From the NCBI GenBank assembly GCA_031283785.1, contig JAITBC010000108.1:1-8056 (forward strand): a stretch of DNA of 8,056 nucleotides, read 5' to 3'. Position 1 is the first letter of the stretch. Every line of letters begins with the position of its first letter. This document shows, in pieces, positions 1-6,335 of the stretch. The notes beneath the pieces are model-generated. The model ran no database searches, had not been told where the DNA came from, and was given only the letters and a program-made list of their open reading frames with translations. Source of the stretch: Tannerella sp. (lineage in GTDB: Bacteria; Bacteroidota; Bacteroidia; Bacteroidales; Tannerellaceae). The position numbers and the translations under genes are program-made.

Positions 1-55
1 CCACAAACATAATGAAGCAATTTTTTATAAACTTTGTAATAATTGTATTCATATC

Positions 56-90
56 ATTTAATCTAATCTAATTTAATCTAATTTAATCTT
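56..90. repeat. AT-rich pentamer tandem repeat (ATYTA x7)
   Basis: Seven contiguous five-base units read attta, atcta, atcta, attta, atcta, attta, atctt. The array is exact in spacing and varies only at the third base, plus the last base of the final unit. It lies in the intergenic space downstream of susD. No function can be assigned. It may be low-complexity drift or slippage, and it would give a flexible, easily melted stretch. Confidence 0.8.
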
Positions 91-116
91 ATTCTAACTG
101 TCAGAGTTATGGCGCA

Positions 117-140
117 GGAGCAAACCTGCATGTTTGCCCC
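117..140 (-). repeat. REP-like hairpin downstream of susD
   Basis: On the minus strand the sequence folds into a 9-bp stem (140-132 with 125-117) around a six-base loop. The only non-Watson-Crick position is T119 against G138, which is a G.U wobble in the susD transcript but an A.C mismatch on the other strand, so the structure is better formed in the susCD mRNA. It begins about 113 bases after the susD stop. No T-tract follows, so it does not look like an intrinsic terminator; a 3'-end stabilising or REP-type element fits better. Its arms (GGGCAA ... CATGC ... TTGC) resemble the palindrome at 6124-6143. Confidence 0.55.
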
Positions 141-165
141 GGCATGAAGGCACAAAAGCGTTCGT

Positions 166-180
166 CGTACTTGCAGTACG
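166..180. repeat. Small perfect hairpin CGTACT-TGC-AGTACG
   Basis: A 6-bp perfect inverted repeat with a three-base loop, 25 bases from the REP-like hairpin and on the susD side of it. In the susCD transcript it would be met first, about 74 bases after the susD stop. It is probably part of the same intergenic repeat unit. No T-run follows it on the minus strand, so a terminator call is not supported. Confidence 0.5.
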
Positions 181-216
181 TTCTCATCCCCGATGCATAA
201 CATAATTCATCTTTCA

Positions 217-251
217 TAACTCTTAACTCTTAGTTGTTAACTCCTAACTCT
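217..251. repeat. Heptamer tandem repeat TAACTCT x5 next to the susD stop
   Basis: Five exact seven-base units: taactct, taactct, tagttgt, taactcc, taactct. Units 1, 2 and 5 are identical, unit 4 has one change and unit 3 has three. The array ends two bases before the susD stop codon (254-256). Similar AT-rich heptad runs are, from memory, common beside genes in Bacteroidota; their function is unknown to me. Confidence 0.8.
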
Positions 252-253
252 CA

Positions 254-2173
254 TTACCATCCGTAATTTTGCATCAGGTTTCTGTTATTGACAATCGTAG
301 ATTCCTTAATGGGCCAGAAATAATCTTTGGCAGAAAACTGTACGGGAGCGGTGGCGACTTCTATCACTTTGTAAAAATCTTCACGCGTCTCTCCCATTAC
401 GTTCCATCCCTGCGGCTGAATGTTCAGTACGCTTATCTGTTTCCATCGGCGGATATCCCAGAAACGCTTGCCTTCCAAAGCCAGTTCAATAGTGCGTTCC
501 TGATGGATGATATCGCGCATACCGTCTTTTGTATTCGGCTTATCCGGTCTGGTCGAGTATTTTCTCCACGATTCCTGAATTCCTTCCAGCCCTGCACGGG
601 CTCGGATACTGTCAAGATATCTGTAAACTTCCGTACCCGGACCCTCAAATTCGTTAAGCGCTTCGGCATACATCAGGTAAAGATTTGCCAAACGCATAAT
701 TGGGAACGGATAATACTCAGGAGCTCCGACAGTGCTCGTTGTGAATGCGTTTCTGAAATGATGCATTTTCTTTGCGCCATAACCTGTAAGAGTAGATACT
801 TTGCTCGCTATATATCCGGAATATTCCTTGTTAAACATCTCACAGTGTTTGACATCGGTTGGAAAGTTATAAAAACCGTTTCCAAAATAAATACCTCTGT
901 CGAAGGCTATGCTTGCATAAAACCGCGGATCGCGATTGTAATGCATATAAGCGGTTCGCTGTCCCTCCTTTACAAAATAGGTTTCATCTCCCGACGAAGG
1001 CTCTTCCCTTACAAGATAACGCTGTTCATACCATTTGTTTTGCTGCCATTCGGCGTCTTCTTCAATCGGGACGCCATGAGATGAGTAATAGTATTCCACT
1101 AATTTCATTGTCGGCGACCATTTGGAAGCAATTCCTATCATGGCTGTAAAATCCATGCGTATAATTTTTGTTTGCGCTCCGTGAGAAAGATTGGTGCAGC
1201 TGTTATTCGTGTTTCCCCATATCAGTTCTTTGTTCCAGCGGTCGCAGATTGCCTGCCTGTAGGTCGTTTGCAATTGCAGTACTTCCGGAGCATTGGATAA
1301 CATGGGGTCTCTCAGGTCATAAAGCTCTTTTCCATGTTCATGACACATGTCGATAGCTTCCCTGCATGCGTCGGCGGCAATTTTCCATTTATTCTCATCG
1401 TAAGTCTGATTGAACAGTTGTTCGCCTCGTTTGTCCACCATACTTTTGTAATCCGTATTTCCGTTAAAGAGCGGACTTGCAGCGAAAAGCAGCAGTTCTG
1501 CCCGTATGCTCAAAGCAGCCAGTTTGTCGACTCTGCCGGCTTCTATATTTTCAAGCACTGCAGCGGGAACGGGCAAGTCCTCCACAGCATCGAGTATCAG
1601 ACTGGAAATATATTCCACCACCTTGTCCACCGGTTCACGGTATACTTTCACTTCGTCCACGCTCGCCGAAACAGGCAGGTTGACGTCTACAATCGGTATT
1701 GGACCGTAACATTTGAACAGATAATAATGGTAATACGCCTTGAGAAATTTTACTTCGGCGACCCATCGCTTCTTTTCATATTCATCCAGCTCATACACTT
1801 TGTCTATATTCTCCAGAAAGATATTACAGTCGCGGATACCGCGCCATAAGGCTTTGCCGCTATTCTCTCCATCCCAAAAGTTCAGATATGGAGTGTTACG
1901 GTTTTGAAGTCCGCGTGCAATATTAAAGCTGTAGTATGGAGAGCTGTAGTACATCTGCCATATTTCGTCTCCGCCGGTCATTGCAGGGTCATAATCGATG
2001 TCTCCAATCTGCGGACGGTAACTGTAGCAGGTATAAAGATATTTTTCGGCTTCGGTACGGTTGCGAAAAGCATAGTCAATAGTTGCTATGTTGTCGGGAA
2101 CGACATCTAAATAATCGCAGGCGTTCATTAAAACCAAAACCATCATTGTTACTATTTTATATATTGTTTTCAT
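254..2173 (-). CDS. SusD/RagB-family nutrient-binding outer membrane lipoprotein
   Basis: Predicted 639-residue surface lipoprotein that would cap a SusC barrel and capture an oligosaccharide or peptide for import. It has a short signal peptide with a lipobox ending M-N-A-C, Cys19 being the lipidated residue, followed by the typical DYLDVVPDN start of mature SusD proteins. Family-like segments follow in order: WRGIRDCNIFLENID (110-124), the helix ending FKCYGPIPIV (about 140-162), LSIRAELLLFAASPLFNG (221-238), IMRLANLYLMYAEALNE (492-508), YLDSIRARAGL (519-529), ERTIELALEGKRFWDIRRW (559-577), and a C-terminal FWPIKES...NPGW-like ending (619-639). It is longer than Bacteroides SusD, which is about 550 residues. 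The ATG at 2173 lies 11 bases after the susC stop, so the two are surely co-transcribed. The ligand is unknown because no enzyme gene is nearby. The reading frame is intact with no sign of decay. Confidence 0.95.
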   Translation of the reverse strand: MKTIYKIVTMMVLVLMNACDYLDVVPDNIATIDYAFRNRTEAEKYLYTCYSYRPQIGDIDYDPAMTGGDEIWQMYYSSPYYSFNIARGLQNRNTPYLNFWDGENSGKALWRGIRDCNIFLENIDKVYELDEYEKKRWVAEVKFLKAYYHYYLFKCYGPIPIVDVNLPVSASVDEVKVYREPVDKVVEYISSLILDAVEDLPVPAAVLENIEAGRVDKLAALSIRAELLLFAASPLFNGNTDYKSMVDKRGEQLFNQTYDENKWKIAADACREAIDMCHEHGKELYDLRDPMLSNAPEVLQLQTTYRQAICDRWNKELIWGNTNNSCTNLSHGAQTKIIRMDFTAMIGIASKWSPTMKLVEYYYSSHGVPIEEDAEWQQNKWYEQRYLVREEPSSGDETYFVKEGQRTAYMHYNRDPRFYASIAFDRGIYFGNGFYNFPTDVKHCEMFNKEYSGYIASKVSTLTGYGAKKMHHFRNAFTTSTVGAPEYYPFPIMRLANLYLMYAEALNEFEGPGTEVYRYLDSIRARAGLEGIQESWRKYSTRPDKPNTKDGMRDIIHQERTIELALEGKRFWDIRRWKQISVLNIQPQGWNVMGETREDFYKVIEVATAPVQFSAKDYFWPIKESTIVNNRNLMQNYGW

Positions 2174-2184
2174 ACTTTTTATTT

Positions 2185-5100
2185 TTAAAATGACAATTGA
2201 ACACCAAAATTAAATACTTGTTGAACAGGATAACCCAGACCGTTTCCGCCCATTTCGGGATCCCACATCTTGAATTTGCTAAAGGTCAGCAAATTTGTTC
2301 CGCTTACATAAATACGGAGACTGTTCATATATATCTTCGACGCTATTCGTGAAGGTAGAGAATATCCCAGTTCCACCGATTTGAGTCTCAAAAACGAACC
2401 GTCGCGCATCCACCATGTCGAAGTTTGAAGATTGTTGTCGATATAATTTTCGGATAGTCTGGGCCACAGGGCATAAATATCTCTGTTGGATTCCGACCAG
2501 TGATTGTCAGCATACGCATCAAGCAATGCCGAGGAGCCGGCAATAAATGGCGAAGTTCCTACAGAAGTTAATTTGTATGACAGCATGCTTGAGTTATATT
2601 CATACTTGTTTGTGAGTGAAATCCAGAACGATTCACGTGCTAATCCCTGAAAGAAAAACGAAAAATCGATATTTTTCCATCCTGTAGATAATCCGAAGCC
2701 GTACACGATTTCGGGACTGGTCGGATATCCTACAGGAACCATGTCAAGGGCTGTAATACTGCCGTCTCTGTTGACGTCTCTGTATTTGATATCTCCGGCA
2801 AGATATTCTCCGAACTGAGTGGGAGAATTACGGACTTCATCCTCGTCGACAAACAGACGTTCGGCGATATATCCCCAGTTCTGATTCAGCGAACGTCCAA
2901 CGTGCGATTTCCATGGAGTATCCGAATAGTCGGGTTCTTCATAAACCTTAAACTCGCTTGTGGCGTATGTAAAATTAGCCATCCCCGACACCCAGAAGTC
3001 TTTGTTGATAGAATGGTTGTAATTCACGGAAACATCCATTCCCCTGCTTGCGGCTTCGCCGACATTTGCGCGGACGGTGGCTTGAAGTCCCATGGTTGAC
3101 GGGATGGAAGCACGACTCATCAAAATATTTTCACGGTTTTCGGTGAAGACGTCTGCCTGTATTTCGAGTTTGTTAAACAGTCCCAGTTCAAGGCCAAGAT
3201 TGAGTTTTGTTGCCGTTTCCCATGTAATATCTTCATTCGGGTAACGGGAAATGGAAATACCGTTGAGCGAGCGACCGCCGGAGTTTCCATACGTTCCGAA
3301 TGAAGATCCCAAACCGCTGTTATTCATGCTTACATTGGACAAATAGAAAAACCGGTCGTTTTCGTCGCCTATGGCGTCGTTTCCTACAGTGCCGTAAGTA
3401 GCCTTGAGTTTGAGCTTATTCACTGTTTTACTTAATTCCTCAGACCAGAATTTTTCGTTTGAGATAAACCATCCTGCACCTATAGAAGGAAAAAATCCGA
3501 AACGTTCTTTTTTGGCAAAGCGTTCCGAACCGTTGTACCCGAAGTTGAGCTCCAAAAAATATCGGGAATCAAAAGAATACGTAGCCCGTCCCGCCAGACT
3601 GATATTCCTGTAGGGAAGCGATTTCTGCAGGTCGCCAGCGTTCGATTTCAACTGTTCCCGCATGGTATAAACCAGCAATCCGCCAAGGGTATGCTTTTCG
3701 TCAAATACACGGACCCAGTTTAGCGCCGCCTCGAAATAAGTAGTCGCCGTGATGGTTTTAGAGCCTTCACTGTAACCGAGATACTCTGTTCCCGAGGTTT
3801 CGTTCAAGGGCACCAGTTTGTATTCATCTGTAGTTCTGTTGTAACTGCTTACTTCATAAAAGAACGGATTGTAGAAACGCGATACATCAAAATAAGAATA
3901 CCGGCTGGTGTTGAACAGACCGCGTAATTCCAGTCCTTCCGTGATGAAATCTAATTTTTGTTTCATCTCAAACTGTGCAGATAGCTGTGAAGACGTAGTA
4001 TTCATGTAACCGCGTGTCATGTCTGCGTATGGATTGAGATAGTTGCCGGAAGCGGAGCCGGAGCTGGAGTTCCCGTACATGATATGCTGGGTATGAACAT
4101 GGGCTTCATCCGGAGGGAAATACGGCGGAAACAGTACGGGATTCGAAAACATTACCCGGTTGAACATATCCTGACCGCCATACATCGGACCTGTGTAGTC
4201 GTCAAAAGCGCCGCTCAAGCGAACGATGGCTTCAGTCGTTTTAGTGAGGTTAATGTTTACGTTCGAACGCAGCATGTAACGGTTCAGATTAACGTTGTTG
4301 TTGAAATTGTTCTTTTTGTCCACGTTCAACAGTCCGTTATCGTTAATCAAACTGCCTGCCAGATAATAGCGCGCTATTGTACCGCCTCCGGAAACACTGA
4401 AATTTAACCGGTGATTCTGCGTATAATCCTTAAACAAAATATCATACCAGTCGTTGGCAGGATATACGTACGGATTTCCTCCTGCGATGGTATTGTCGAT
4501 TTTGTTTTGCGAATATGGACGCGGCATTTTCGTATCACGTGTCTGTACAGCTTCGTTATGCAGTTTCATATACGTAATCGGGTCTGCCAGTTTCACCATA
4601 CTCGTGGGTCTCGAAAGAGCTTCCTCATAGCGTATATCCACTTTAGTTTTTCCTTCCCGACCTTCTTTGGTTGTTACCAGAATAACGCCGTTAGCTCCGC
4701 GTGAGCCATAGAGCGCTGTTGCCGTTGCATCTTTCATTATCGAAAAACTTTTGATGTCGTCAGGCTGCATGCGCGAGAGTTCTTCCGTTGTTGATTCATT
4801 GTTGTCAATCAGAATCAACGGGTCTTTCTTGTATCCGAAAGTCGTAACGCCGCGAATAAAAAACTCTGCATTGTCGCGTCCCGGTTCTCCGCTTCGCTGA
4901 TAGGAAATCAATCCCGCCATACGTCCTGCCAAAGCAGTGGTCAGGTTGCTGGACGGTATTTTCAAATCGGAAGGATTCACTGTGGTAATCGAAGCTAACA
5001 CGCTCTCCTTCTTCTGTGTTCCGAAAGCCACAACCGTAACTTCTTCAAGTTCGGTGTTTTCTTCCGTCATCAGGACTGCGATAATTTTTCGCTGTCCCAC

Positions 5101-5385
5101 TTTTACTCTTTCTGTTTTATACCCTGCATAAATAAATTCCAGAGTATCTGCTTCGCTTGAGACTGTAATGGAAAATTCTCCATTATCGTTGCTTGCCATG
5201 CCGACACTTGTTCCTTTTATAAGTATGGCAACTCCAGCAAGCGGTCCCGTATTGTCGAAGACTGTTCCGTTAATCTTTATCTGAGAAAATGCAGCGACCG
5301 GCAAAAGTAACGATATAACCGCCGCCATACAGATATTCCTCAGATTCAAATACACCTTTTTAAAATTTTTATACTCTTTTTGCAT
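2185..5385 (-). CDS. SusC/RagA-family TonB-linked outer membrane transporter
   Basis: Predicted 1066-residue TonB-dependent outer-membrane importer, partner of the adjacent SusD. Residues 1-35 form a signal peptide (basic start, hydrophobic AAVISLLLPVAAF, likely cleavage near AFSQ). A carboxypeptidase-regulatory-like domain spans about 36-108 (INGTVFDNTGPLAGVAILIKG). A likely TonB-box region lies near 112-125 (ELEEVTVVAFGTQ). The plug domain runs from about 125 to 240 and contains the SusC signature PDDIKSFSIMKDATATALYG (208-227) followed by SRGANGVILVTTKEG. The rest is beta-barrel, ending in an aromatic terminus (FGVQLSF) as expected for BAM-assembled barrels. No N-terminal STN signalling domain is seen, so FecI/FecR-type regulation through this protein is unlikely. 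The usual DG after the plug strand is replaced by DNNES (194-198). The start at 5385 gives a normal signal peptide; Met20 would cut it. The upstream sequence is A-rich without a Shine-Dalgarno. The substrate is unknown. Confidence 0.96.
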   Translation of the reverse strand: MQKEYKNFKKVYLNLRNICMAAVISLLLPVAAFSQIKINGTVFDNTGPLAGVAILIKGTSVGMASNDNGEFSITVSSEADTLEFIYAGYKTERVKVGQRKIIAVLMTEENTELEEVTVVAFGTQKKESVLASITTVNPSDLKIPSSNLTTALAGRMAGLISYQRSGEPGRDNAEFFIRGVTTFGYKKDPLILIDNNESTTEELSRMQPDDIKSFSIMKDATATALYGSRGANGVILVTTKEGREGKTKVDIRYEEALSRPTSMVKLADPITYMKLHNEAVQTRDTKMPRPYSQNKIDNTIAGGNPYVYPANDWYDILFKDYTQNHRLNFSVSGGGTIARYYLAGSLINDNGLLNVDKKNNFNNNVNLNRYMLRSNVNINLTKTTEAIVRLSGAFDDYTGPMYGGQDMFNRVMFSNPVLFPPYFPPDEAHVHTQHIMYGNSSSGSASGNYLNPYADMTRGYMNTTSSQLSAQFEMKQKLDFITEGLELRGLFNTSRYSYFDVSRFYNPFFYEVSSYNRTTDEYKLVPLNETSGTEYLGYSEGSKTITATTYFEAALNWVRVFDEKHTLGGLLVYTMREQLKSNAGDLQKSLPYRNISLAGRATYSFDSRYFLELNFGYNGSERFAKKERFGFFPSIGAGWFISNEKFWSEELSKTVNKLKLKATYGTVGNDAIGDENDRFFYLSNVSMNNSGLGSSFGTYGNSGGRSLNGISISRYPNEDITWETATKLNLGLELGLFNKLEIQADVFTENRENILMSRASIPSTMGLQATVRANVGEAASRGMDVSVNYNHSINKDFWVSGMANFTYATSEFKVYEEPDYSDTPWKSHVGRSLNQNWGYIAERLFVDEDEVRNSPTQFGEYLAGDIKYRDVNRDGSITALDMVPVGYPTSPEIVYGFGLSTGWKNIDFSFFFQGLARESFWISLTNKYEYNSSMLSYKLTSVGTSPFIAGSSALLDAYADNHWSESNRDIYALWPRLSENYIDNNLQTSTWWMRDGSFLRLKSVELGYSLPSRIASKIYMNSLRIYVSGTNLLTFSKFKMWDPEMGGNGLGYPVQQVFNFGVQLSF

Positions 5386-5421
5386 TTTAATTTCTTGTAA
5401 TTTACTTTAAAAAAAATAGTT

Positions 5422-5598
5422 CTATTTATAAATTTCGTACTTGCCTTTCCACATAAAAGTGTTCGGGCTGTTGTAAACATCGGGTAATAATACCCGGATT
5501 CTGCGGGTCGGATAATCTTTATCCGGCGTCCCCATTCTGGTAATTATTTCACTGTGTACATAGGCATAATGGTTTTTAATGTGGTTATTACTACAATA
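5422..5598 (-). pseudogene. Orphan open tail of 58 codons (gene remnant or very small ORF)
   Basis: Between the leader repeats and susC, one minus-strand frame is open from just after a TAA at 5599-5601 to a TAG at 5422-5424, 36 bases before the susC start. It reads as ordinary protein, for example GTPDKDYPTRRIRVLLPDV and NSPNTFMWKGKYEIYK, with a balanced composition. The only ATG is at 5535 and gives 37 residues. The 5' limit falls within two bases of a perfect 8-bp hairpin (5603-5622), as if an upstream coding part had been replaced. I do not recognise the family. The ending vaguely recalls the last strand of discoidin-like lipoprotein domains, which is only a guess. Against it, two hairpins (5481-5496, 5509-5525) lie inside the frame, so it may instead be structured leader RNA that happens to be open. 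It could also be a real small leader peptide. Confidence 0.35.
5481..5525. repeat. Two tandem perfect hairpins in the susC-proximal leader
   Basis: Hairpin A is CGGGTA-ATAA-TACCCG at 5481-5496 (6-bp stem, four-base loop). Hairpin B is CGGATAA-TCT-TTATCCG at 5509-5525 (7-bp stem, three-base loop). Both begin with a CGG(G/A)TA arm and are separated by 12 bases. They lie 96 to 140 bases before the susC start and would be in its mRNA. Neither is followed by a T-run on the minus strand, so attenuation by simple intrinsic termination is not indicated. Confidence 0.55.
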
Positions 5599-5602
5599 TT
5601 AT

Positions 5603-5732
5603 CCGAAATAGCAGTATTTCGGCAGGGTCTAAAAAAACAATGCCCTGCGAAAAATGCATTTCGCAAGACGTATCTGGTGGCTCTACGTATGTTATATGTC
5701 CCCTGTTTCCGGGGATGCGGTCGATTACGTAA
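5603..5732. repeat. Cluster of contiguous short inverted repeats, possible dispersed repeat element
   Basis: Six palindromic units follow one another in 130 bases: CCGAAATA-GCAG-TATTTCGG at 5603-5622 (8-bp stem); GCAGGG...CCCTGC at 5622-5648 (6 bp, 15-base loop); TGCGAAA-AATGCA-TTTCGCA at 5646-5665 (7 bp); ACGTA...TACGT at 5668-5688 (5 bp); TCCCC-TGTTTCC-GGGGA at 5699-5715 (5 bp); and the palindrome TTACGTAA at 5725-5732. Adjacent units share edges. The block lies between the probable susC promoter and the gene, and next to the TG tract. It looks like a composite REP or MITE-like element rather than coding DNA. Its true ends are unknown and could extend to about 5545 on one side and 5816 on the other. 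Whether it is multi-copy cannot be judged from one window. Confidence 0.5.
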
Positions 5733-5746
5733 CTCGCCGGCTTCTC

Positions 5747-5796
<50 letters not shown>

Positions 5797-5802
5797 AAAA
5801 AT

Positions 5803-5816
5803 CATGCCAAAGCATG
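5803..5816. repeat. Small hairpin CATGC-CAAA-GCATG beside the TG tract
   Basis: A 5-bp perfect stem with a four-base loop, starting seven bases beyond the TG tract on its promoter-proximal side. It is short enough to arise by chance, but it continues the series of hairpins found on the other side of the tract, and may mark the outer end of the same composite element. Confidence 0.3.
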
Positions 5817-5916
5817 TAATATCTCCGGTTATTCGGAAATTATTTTTGCAACAGCGATATAAAGGAAAACGACACATACATTTTAAATTCTTAAACACTT
5901 ATTTTAATACTGGGGG

Positions 5917-5948
5917 CAAAAGTATGAAATAATTTTTATACAGCCAAA
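5917..5948 (-). promoter_or_regulatory. Bacteroidota-type promoter, probably for susCD
   Basis: On the minus strand, TTTG (5948-5945) is followed after 20 bases by TACTTTTG (5924-5917). This matches the known Bacteroides sigma-ABfr consensus of a -33 TTG/TTTG and a -7 TAnnTTTG with about 19-21 bases between them. Transcription would start near 5910-5912, about 525 bases before the susC ATG. No comparable site was found on this strand between 5386 and 5900, so this is the best candidate for the susCD operon. The long leader would carry the CA repeat, the hairpin cluster and the orphan tail. Confidence 0.7.
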
Positions 5949-6096
5949 CAAAATGCGATAAAATTTGTCGTAACACATCCAATCTTATGTTAAATACGAC
6001 GTTATGTGCTGATTTTTTTTATATCACGATTGTATTTTTTTCTGTTCAGCGTGCAATATATACTGCGCTCGGCATCATTTTGAGAGAACAGAAAGA

Positions 6097-6143
6097 GGGC
6101 TGCAAGCCCGATAATCAAAGTAGGGGCAAGGCATGCCTTGCCC
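6097..6143. repeat. REP-like palindrome pair
   Basis: Hairpin GGGCT-GCA-AGCCC (6097-6109, 5-bp stem) is followed 14 bases later by a perfect 20-base palindrome, GGGCAAGGCA joined to TGCCTTGCCC (6124-6143). The palindrome's form, flanked by TAGG, resembles intergenic repeats I know from several bacterial phyla including Bacteroidota. It sits about 190 bases downstream of the radA stop and about 150 bases upstream of the susCD promoter, so it may insulate the two units. It shares GGGCAA/CATGC/TTGC blocks with the hairpin at 117-140. Confidence 0.65.
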
Positions 6144-6170
6144 AATGCCATCAAGTTAAGCCTCCGAAAA

Positions 6171-6248
6171 TGTCATCCTGCAATTTTTGAACTATGATTC
6201 TTTTGATTTTATGAATACTATGATTATCTGGATGAGATGACACTGCAA
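6171..6248. repeat. Inverted TGTCATC/GATGACA pair, each followed by direct CTGCAA
   Basis: TGTCATC at 6171-6177 is inverted as GATGACA at 6236-6242, 58 bases apart. Both copies are followed on the same strand by CTGCAA (6178-6183 and 6243-6248). Between them is an A/T-rich stretch with two copies of ACTATGATT (6191-6199, 6217-6225). This could be a degenerate intergenic repeat. No protein-coding or RNA-gene role is visible. Confidence 0.4.
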
Positions 6249-6311
6249 CCCTTTGTCCTTTTTTATAATCATTTCGTATTACAACATTTGTGAAAGGTGG
6301 GAATTTTTAAA

Positions 6312-6324
6312 TCGGCGAAGCCAA
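6312..6324 (-). terminator. Weak possible radA terminator hairpin
   Basis: Eleven bases after the radA stop codon the minus strand reads TTGGC-TTC-GCCGA, a 5-bp stem including one G.U pair and a three-base loop, followed by TTT and then A-rich sequence. The position suits a terminator, but both stem and T-run are short. Termination may equally depend on other factors or on the palindromes further on. Confidence 0.25.
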
Positions 6325-6335
6325 ACTTCAGTCAA

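Larger units (their letters stand above)
5949..6335. other. Intergenic region between the susCD promoter and radA, repeat mosaic without a gene
   Basis: A 387-base stretch with no convincing coding sequence. It is AT-rich near the promoter (runs of eight and seven T around 6013-6041) and then contains REP-like palindromes (6097-6143), an inverted/direct repeat combination (6171-6248), and a 9-base direct repeat ACTATGATT at 6191-6199 and 6217-6225. A plus-strand open frame at 5987-6190 runs straight through the palindromes and has an unconvincing composition, so it is not annotated as a gene. Confidence 0.6.

Noticed and set aside
6..13. TATGTTTG on the minus strand near the left edge, as a promoter for a gene to the left
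   Set aside because: The -7 box matches, but no TTG/TTTG lies 19-21 bases upstream and the gene it would serve is outside the window.
269..1084. Plus-strand open frame of 271 codons opposite susD
   Set aside because: It is antisense to a clearly coding SusD gene with intact family motifs. The peptide shows no domain and is rich in unusual residue combinations typical of a shadow frame.
5603..5648. Intrinsic terminator upstream of susC
   Set aside because: The 8-bp hairpin is AT-rich and is not followed by a T-run on the minus strand. Termination here would also block the only promoter found for susC.
5987..6190. Plus-strand open frame of 67 codons
   Set aside because: It runs through the REP-like palindromes, has no upstream promoter match or recognised family, and its composition looks like translated repeat.
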